Below, piece by piece: positions 59,660-64,000 of a stretch of 64,000 nt of DNA; position 1 is the stretch's first letter, and the number at the start of each line of letters is the position of its first letter. This DNA comes from Neorhizobium sp. UBA3556 (GTDB taxonomy: Bacteria; Pseudomonadota; Alphaproteobacteria; Rhizobiales; Rhizobiaceae), in contig DFNX01000008.1 in NCBI GenBank assembly GCA_002376235.1, forward strand, positions 17,027 to 81,026. The letters run 5' to 3'. The notes below the pieces were generated by a model. That model saw only the letters and a program-made list of their open reading frames with translations, was not told the origin of the DNA and searched no databases. A program made the position numbers and the translations under genes.

Positions 59660-62122
59660 TCAACTGGCAGAGTTATCAACCGACACAATTGGGGAGCGTC
59701 TCAGCAGTGCGACCAATTCCGCCTTGGGGAGGGCACCAGAAAAATAGAACCCCTGAATCAGATCACACTCCTGCTTTGTCAGGAAGTCCAGTTGCTCTTG
59801 GGTTTCCACACCCTCCACCACGACCTTGAATGACATACCCTTCGCAAGCGATATGATGGCGGATGTCAGGCTGCATTGCCTGGTGTCGGCTGGAATATCT
59901 GTGATAAAGCTTCGATCGATCTTGATACAACTACATGGCAAATCCGCCAGATAAGATAGACACGAATACCCTGTCCCAAAATCGTCGATCGCGATCCCTA
60001 CGCCCATTTCCCTCAACTCGTTCAGGAGAGGCGAGACTTCGTTTTCGCGCTGGATGTAGGTTGACTCCGTTATTTCGATCTCAAGCTGGCGCGCAGGAAA
60101 TCCAGTTTCTGACAGCACTCTCCTCAGGAAGGGAATGAAGCGACCAAATCGCAACTGGCTGGCCGATATATTCACAGATAACGTGACCGGGAGATAGCCA
60201 GCCTGAAGCCATTCCTGCCCGTCGCGGCATGCCCTTTCAAGAACATATTCGCCCAAGGCCTCAATGAGACCAGTTTCCTCCACAACCGGAATGAAGTCGG
60301 CCGGGGAAACAATACCGAGCTCCGGATCCGACCACCTGACGAGTGCTTCGACGCCATGCAGTTCATGGCCAACAGCCGTGAACTGCGGCTGATAATAGAC
60401 GTCGAGTTCGTTGTTGGCGATCGCGTTTTTCAGCTTCAGCCCCAGCTTCACCCGCTTCTGGCTCTGTGCGGTCAGCCGGTCTTCATAAACACCGACTGAT
60501 CCACGTCTGGAACGTTTCGCCTCGTATAGAGCTGCGTCGGCCCCGAGAAGAGCATCATGATCTCCGGGACGAAGGTGATAACTCAAGCCAATTGTTGCCG
60601 AGGAAAGCACTTCCAGATCATCACGGATGTGAACAGTCTGGCCGAAGCAAGATTGAATTTTCTCGATGATGCCTTCGACAAAGCTGTGATCACCAAACTG
60701 AATGAGAAAGGCGAACTCATCGCCCCCGAGGCGACAGAGGACATCGCCTGAAGCCAGATAGTTTTCACGAAGATTGTCGAGCCGCTCCGCAATCAGTTGG
60801 AGCACGCGATCACCGACACCGTGACCGTAGCTGTCATTCACGTCTCCAAAATAATCGAGATCGATTATGATCAATGCATGCGGAACGTTCTGGAAACGGG
60901 CGCGACTTTTATCAAGAGTGCGGCGGTTTGGTAAGCCGGTCAGATGATCGTGCGATGCGAGATATTCGAGTTTTGCTTGCGCCGTCTTTTGTTCGGTAAT
61001 GTCCGTCACTGAATAAACAAAGGTGTCGTCGCCGCTCGCGTCCTCGCCGGCAGGGGTAATGGAAAGTATGCCAGGCCGATGCTTGTCCGCTCCAAACATA
61101 ACCTCCTGACGCCATTGCCCAGCCGCGCCGTGCGGTCGCGAAACTGGCGTCCCGTCGATCCAGAATGATTTGTTGATATCTGTATCGCGCTGATCGGTGT
61201 GATCGTAATTTATACCTAGCATCGCCCGAAAAGCCGCGTTTGCTTTCAACACCTGACCGAGATGATTGACGATGGCAAGACCTTCGGTCGAGTTCTTGAA
61301 TACGATATCCCCACGCCGCACATCCTGATCCTTCATGGTCATCTCCTTGATCAGGTCGGCGCTACTGGAAGCCAGCAGACGCCATCGAACGGTATCTGTT
61401 TCCAGATAATGGATAAATGCCTGCTGCTTCCACAGCACAAACAAGGCCAGCGCCATACCGTAGGCAACTGCGATAAGAATCTTTCCTGCCAATCCGCCAA
61501 TAACAACCGCAACGATCTGCGCGTTGATACCTAATGCGATGAAAGGAAAGGCAATGCCATCAAGCACGAGAACGAGCACGAACGAAAGAATGTAGATGGC
61601 CGCCGTGATGAAAAGCGAGGGTTGCTTTTTTTTAACGGCCTCGAAAATGAAAAGTAGAAGCAGGAGTTCCGAGACGATCAGAATACCCCCAAGCGCAATC
61701 AGCGGCGTGGATATTTCAAATAATCCTGATGGAACCGCATGTGGATTGATCACACCTTCCGTTTCCAAAATGGAATGCGTAAGGAACGAAAAAACGATAT
61801 TGAAGATATCGACCAGAACCACAAGCCGAACCAGATGCCTGAGAATGAAGGCGTCTCTTTCAACCCATACGAACATCACGGACGCCATCATGAAGGCGCC
61901 GTAACACAGGTTGCCACCCGAGACGACGACACCATCGGCGATGGGCAGGGAATAGACATTCCCCATGAAACCGCCGATCAGCAGAATGAGCGCGATGTAG
62001 GTGTAAAAATGGGTACGCCGGGTTGGTGCCGGGAGCGTCGTGAAATAAAGTGGGAATAAAGAGAATGCGACAAACTGCGCGATCAGCAACAGAGCCATGA
62101 TATCAATCCACTGAGTTTCCAT
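59660..62122 (-). CDS. Membrane GGDEF-EAL protein (cyclic-di-GMP turnover)
   Basis: An 820-residue protein. N-terminal about 230 residues form 7-8 membrane segments resembling a VUT/MASE-type sensor. A PAS-like region with STEGLAIVNHLGQVLKANAAF follows; GGDEF with LGGDEFAF near residue 470; EAL with GVEALVRW near residue 600 and the usual DDFGTGYS and VEGVETQ motifs. Both active sites look intact. Overlaps the preceding gene by 20 bp. Confidence 0.92.
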   Translation of the reverse strand: METQWIDIMALLLIAQFVAFSLFPLYFTTLPAPTRRTHFYTYIALILLIGGFMGNVYSLPIADGVVVSGGNLCYGAFMMASVMFVWVERDAFILRHLVRLVVLVDIFNIVFSFLTHSILETEGVINPHAVPSGLFEISTPLIALGGILIVSELLLLLFIFEAVKKKQPSLFITAAIYILSFVLVLVLDGIAFPFIALGINAQIVAVVIGGLAGKILIAVAYGMALALFVLWKQQAFIHYLETDTVRWRLLASSSADLIKEMTMKDQDVRRGDIVFKNSTEGLAIVNHLGQVLKANAAFRAMLGINYDHTDQRDTDINKSFWIDGTPVSRPHGAAGQWRQEVMFGADKHRPGILSITPAGEDASGDDTFVYSVTDITEQKTAQAKLEYLASHDHLTGLPNRRTLDKSRARFQNVPHALIIIDLDYFGDVNDSYGHGVGDRVLQLIAERLDNLRENYLASGDVLCRLGGDEFAFLIQFGDHSFVEGIIEKIQSCFGQTVHIRDDLEVLSSATIGLSYHLRPGDHDALLGADAALYEAKRSRRGSVGVYEDRLTAQSQKRVKLGLKLKNAIANNELDVYYQPQFTAVGHELHGVEALVRWSDPELGIVSPADFIPVVEETGLIEALGEYVLERACRDGQEWLQAGYLPVTLSVNISASQLRFGRFIPFLRRVLSETGFPARQLEIEITESTYIQRENEVSPLLNELREMGVGIAIDDFGTGYSCLSYLADLPCSCIKIDRSFITDIPADTRQCSLTSAIISLAKGMSFKVVVEGVETQEQLDFLTKQECDLIQGFYFSGALPKAELVALLRRSPIVSVDNSAS

Positions 62123-62387
62123 CGAAATGCCAGGGTAATATCTGCGATTGCAGCCTGGGTTGTTCGACGAAATTGCGTTTCTCAGAACCGGCGGAAGCCC
62201 ATTCAGGCTGTCCGGCTCGAATAATCAGTGCCTTTTCAAATATGAATTTCGATCGATAGGCGTTGAATGGCGCAGGTTGGCCTTTATGGGCTGCGCGTCT
62301 GATTTTCGCACAAAGATAGTCTATTGCGGCTTTAAGTTCTTCATCCCGAACATTCGGGTTGCGCGCCAGCGCATTTTCGGCAGGCAT
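62103..62387 (-). CDS. Small hypothetical protein
   Basis: A 94-residue protein from the second of tandem ATGs at 62387 (GGAGG 5 nt upstream). NPNVRDEELKAAIDYLCAKIRRAAHKGQP is helical. Unknown. It overlaps the GGDEF-EAL start and may be coupled to it. Confidence 0.55.
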   Translation of the reverse strand: MPAENALARNPNVRDEELKAAIDYLCAKIRRAAHKGQPAPFNAYRSKFIFEKALIIRAGQPEWASAGSEKRNFVEQPRLQSQILPWHFDGNSVD

Positions 62388-62583
62388 CATGCCCTCCACA
62401 ATTCCAGTACAACTAAATGATATCATAAAGACAAGCGGTTAAAAGGCGCTGAAGTCGTGCAGCGAGTCGTCGCAACGGTTCTACGTCACGTGTGTCAAAT
62501 TCGATCACCCCGGCCTGGATTGTGGCTGTTAGATTCCATGGTTCCTGAACATTAAAGGGGCACCGATATACGGTAGGCCGATT

Positions 62584-62836
62584 TCACGCCTTTTGCGCAA
62601 CCTTCTTGATGGCGGCGACGAAGCCCGACAGTTCGGCCGGCGAGGTGAATCGGAACACTCGACCGGTAAATCCCTCCATTCGAGCTAGGTCGCGCTGTCG
62701 CTGCTCTTTTCGGTAGTTGACCACAAATCTAAAGAAGGCCCAATCAAAGCGTTCGGCACATCCTGGCGCGAGCTGATCACCGCGATTTCGGCCCAAACCG
62801 GATACCGTTCGTCGAATAACTCGCCACAGGCAAACC
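62584..62836 (-). pseudogene. Hypothetical gene stump truncated by IS6 and frameshifted
   Basis: Minus-strand segment FACGELFDERYPVWAEIAVISS continues in the next frame as CAERFDWAFFRFVVNYRKEQ... to a stop at 62584, consistent with a 1-base deletion near 62750. The 5' end is missing at the IS boundary 62837; apparent upstream codons (RLRQAR) belong to the IS terminal repeat. Confidence 0.5.
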
Positions 62837-63727
62837 GGGCCTGTCGCAAACGGTCCGATAGGACATGACGATCCATTAGGCGGCTGCCTCTTTACGCTTT
62901 GTTAACTTTTTGAAGTCCGAAGAGCCGCGCGAGCAGATCATTCTGATCGTTGACGGTCCAATCGCCGGTGAAGCCGAAACCCTTCCTCAGCCACAACATC
63001 GCCTCGAAGCCGGCAATCGTTCGTCGCGCTGTTTTGAAGGATTGAAAGCCACCGATCTTCGGCATGTTCTTCTTCACTCTGAAATGGTCGCTCTCGATCC
63101 TTTGCTGTATATGCTTGGTGACATAATGTACCGGGTCCGGATGCAGGAGCCCGTCATCGACGGCCGTTTTGATCGTTGAGGGGAACGTATTGGCACCGTC
63201 GGTACCAATCTTGCCCGGCGAAAGCAGAGGCTCGTCCTTCAGCATCTTGCGGAAGAACCGCTTGGCAGCATCGAGGTCGCGCTTTGCCGTTAGCAGGAAG
63301 TCGACTGGATTCCCCTGCTTGTCGATGGCGCGGTACAGGTAGCGCCACTTGCCGCGGATCTTGACGTAAGTTTCGTCAATGCGGACCGAACCGCAATGGG
63401 GTCTGCGGAACTGGCGCAACCGTTTCTCGATCATCGGCGCGTAGGCAAGGACCCATCGGTTGATCGTGCTGTGATCCACTTCGAAGCCGCGCTCTCGGAA
63501 CATCTCTTCCAAATCGCGATAGCTCAGCGGATAGCGCAAGTACCAGGCAACAGCCTGAACAATGAGCCATGCCTCGAAATGCCACCCCTTGAAGTCGTCC
63601 TTCGATTGGCGCTTCAGCTTTTCGGCAATGGCATTCAGAATCATGGCTACGCTCCGCTACATTGGGAGCGGGAATTTCTCCGCTGACGGTCAACAGGCCG
63701 TTAACCAAGAAAATTTGCGACAGGCCC
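62837..63727 (-). mobile_element. IS6-family insertion sequence, copy 2, with perfect terminal repeats
   Basis: GGGCCTGTCGCAAA at 62837-62850 and its exact reverse complement at 63714-63727 (one more base matches outside). 891 bp, containing the transposase at 62892-63644. Flanking octamers differ, so no target duplication. Both neighbouring genes are cut at the ends. Confidence 0.9.
62892..63644 (-). CDS. IS6-family transposase
   Basis: A 250-residue DDE transposase: YPLSYRDLEEMFRERGFEVDHSTINRW, first Asp in VRIDETYVKIRGKWRYLYRAID, second in IGTDGANTF and Glu in QRIESDHFRVK. IS6 family. The element's 14-bp repeats lie 41 bp beyond the stop and 69 bp before the start. Sequence differs from the copy at 58458, so they are two lineages. 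Confidence 0.93.
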   Translation of the reverse strand: MILNAIAEKLKRQSKDDFKGWHFEAWLIVQAVAWYLRYPLSYRDLEEMFRERGFEVDHSTINRWVLAYAPMIEKRLRQFRRPHCGSVRIDETYVKIRGKWRYLYRAIDKQGNPVDFLLTAKRDLDAAKRFFRKMLKDEPLLSPGKIGTDGANTFPSTIKTAVDDGLLHPDPVHYVTKHIQQRIESDHFRVKKNMPKIGGFQSFKTARRTIAGFEAMLWLRKGFGFTGDWTVNDQNDLLARLFGLQKVNKA

Positions 63728-63897
63728 GTAACGACCCTTATGTTGAGCCGAAGGAGACACTGTCGGCACTGCGAGAAGAAGCCGATAGTCTTCGGTATCG
63801 CGCATCGGATGACGTACGCTTTCGAATTCGCAGGAATCCCTGGCAAGCAGTCGGGATCGCGGTCTTCGTCGGATTTCTGTTCGGGATCACGCGATAG
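63728..63897 (+). pseudogene. DUF883/YqjD-like C-terminal stump
   Basis: From the right IS edge the frame reads DPYVEPKETLSALREEADSL then RIRRNPWQAVGIAVFVGFLFG and stops. This is the C-terminal glycine-zipper membrane segment of DUF883/ElaB/YqjD proteins, which tether ribosomes to the membrane in stationary phase. The 5' part was lost with the IS. Confidence 0.65.
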
Positions 63898-63951
63898 GCC
63901 CACGCTTGCGGGGGCGGCGCCGACTGGAGCTCAAGCCTGTCGGCGTTCCTG

Positions 63952-63965
63952 GTACGGTGGCGTAC
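63952..63965. repeat. GTACGGYRKCGTAC inverted repeat, copy d (exact)
   Basis: GTACGGTGGCGTAC, immediately followed by GGAAC at 63967; the downstream promoter context is cut by the window end. Confidence 0.6.
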
Positions 63966-64000
63966 GGGAACCGTTCACTCGCACCGAACATTCCCCCGTT

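Noticed and set aside
63967..64000. GGAAC with CGTT at the window end as an EcfG promoter
   Set aside because: Spacing is 25 bp; sequence beyond the window is needed.
1..64000. tRNA, rRNA or CRISPR arrays
   Set aside because: No cloverleaf-like genes with TTCRA loops and no regularly spaced repeats were noticed on reading both strands.

Overview
The window looks like part of an accessory replicon (large plasmid or chromid) of a fast-growing Rhizobium-type alphaproteobacterium. Evidence: a conjugal-transfer traG remnant, a rhizobial plasmid operon (strawberry-notch fragment, DUF1419, DUF3991/TOPRIM), many small proteins of kinds I associate with rhizobia (DUF982, DUF2934, DUF6894, Usg), two IS6-family elements, an imuA-imuB-dnaE2 cassette with an alphaproteobacterial SOS box, and a high-GC genome with rhizobial GroEL. 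No tRNA, rRNA, CRISPR array or replication origin was recognised.

Layout. 1-3.4 kb: plasmid transfer/maintenance remnants, including a head-to-head junction between a 3'-truncated traG and a 3'-truncated strawberry-notch gene. 3.7-15.3 kb: a redox and regulator patchwork (five SDR-fold enzymes, an NADP-dependent oxidoreductase, two LysR regulators, one HxlR regulator, MOSC and DUF982 proteins, a DUF900 lipoprotein). 15.3-16.9 kb: DedA and OsmC, divergent. 17-22.5 kb: mutagenesis cassette imuA-imuB-dnaE2. 23-35.2 kb: DNA-repair and stress block (SRAP peptidase, flavoprotein, two Ku genes, alpha-amylase, Crp-like regulator, exonuclease III, LigD). 35.3-47.3 kb: KatE catalase, DUF2934 proteins, a second Crp-like regulator, zinc alcohol dehydrogenase, DUF4142, NUDIX, MOSC, a frameshifted second flavoprotein, a PfpI-type protein and an SDR. 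47.3-50.7 kb: signalling operon of an HWE kinase, a LOV kinase and a single-domain response regulator. 51.4-58.3 kb: chaperone block (HtpG, Hsp20, GroES, GroEL). 58.3-64 kb: IS6 elements flanking an ArsR regulator and a GGDEF-EAL protein; the second IS6 copy sits between two gene stumps.

The unifying signal is regulatory. Sequences of the form GGAAC-N16/17-CGTT, the alphaproteobacterial general-stress sigma factor (EcfG/RpoE2) promoter, lie just upstream of at least eight operons on both strands. They precede an SDR, DUF982-MOSC, OsmC, both flavoprotein paralogues, alpha-amylase, a DUF2934 protein and DUF4142-ADH. Variants with GGAAC-N18-TT precede Ku and the gene coupled to ligD. A second, unassigned 14-bp inverted repeat (GTACGGYRKCGTAC) occurs five times between genes; two copies lie exactly 26 bp upstream of such promoters. 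Together with the HWE/LOV kinases, NHEJ, SOS mutagenesis, catalase and heat-shock genes, this suggests a general-stress and DNA-repair island. The two Crp-like regulators encoded here are candidate readers of the unassigned repeat; that link is inference only.
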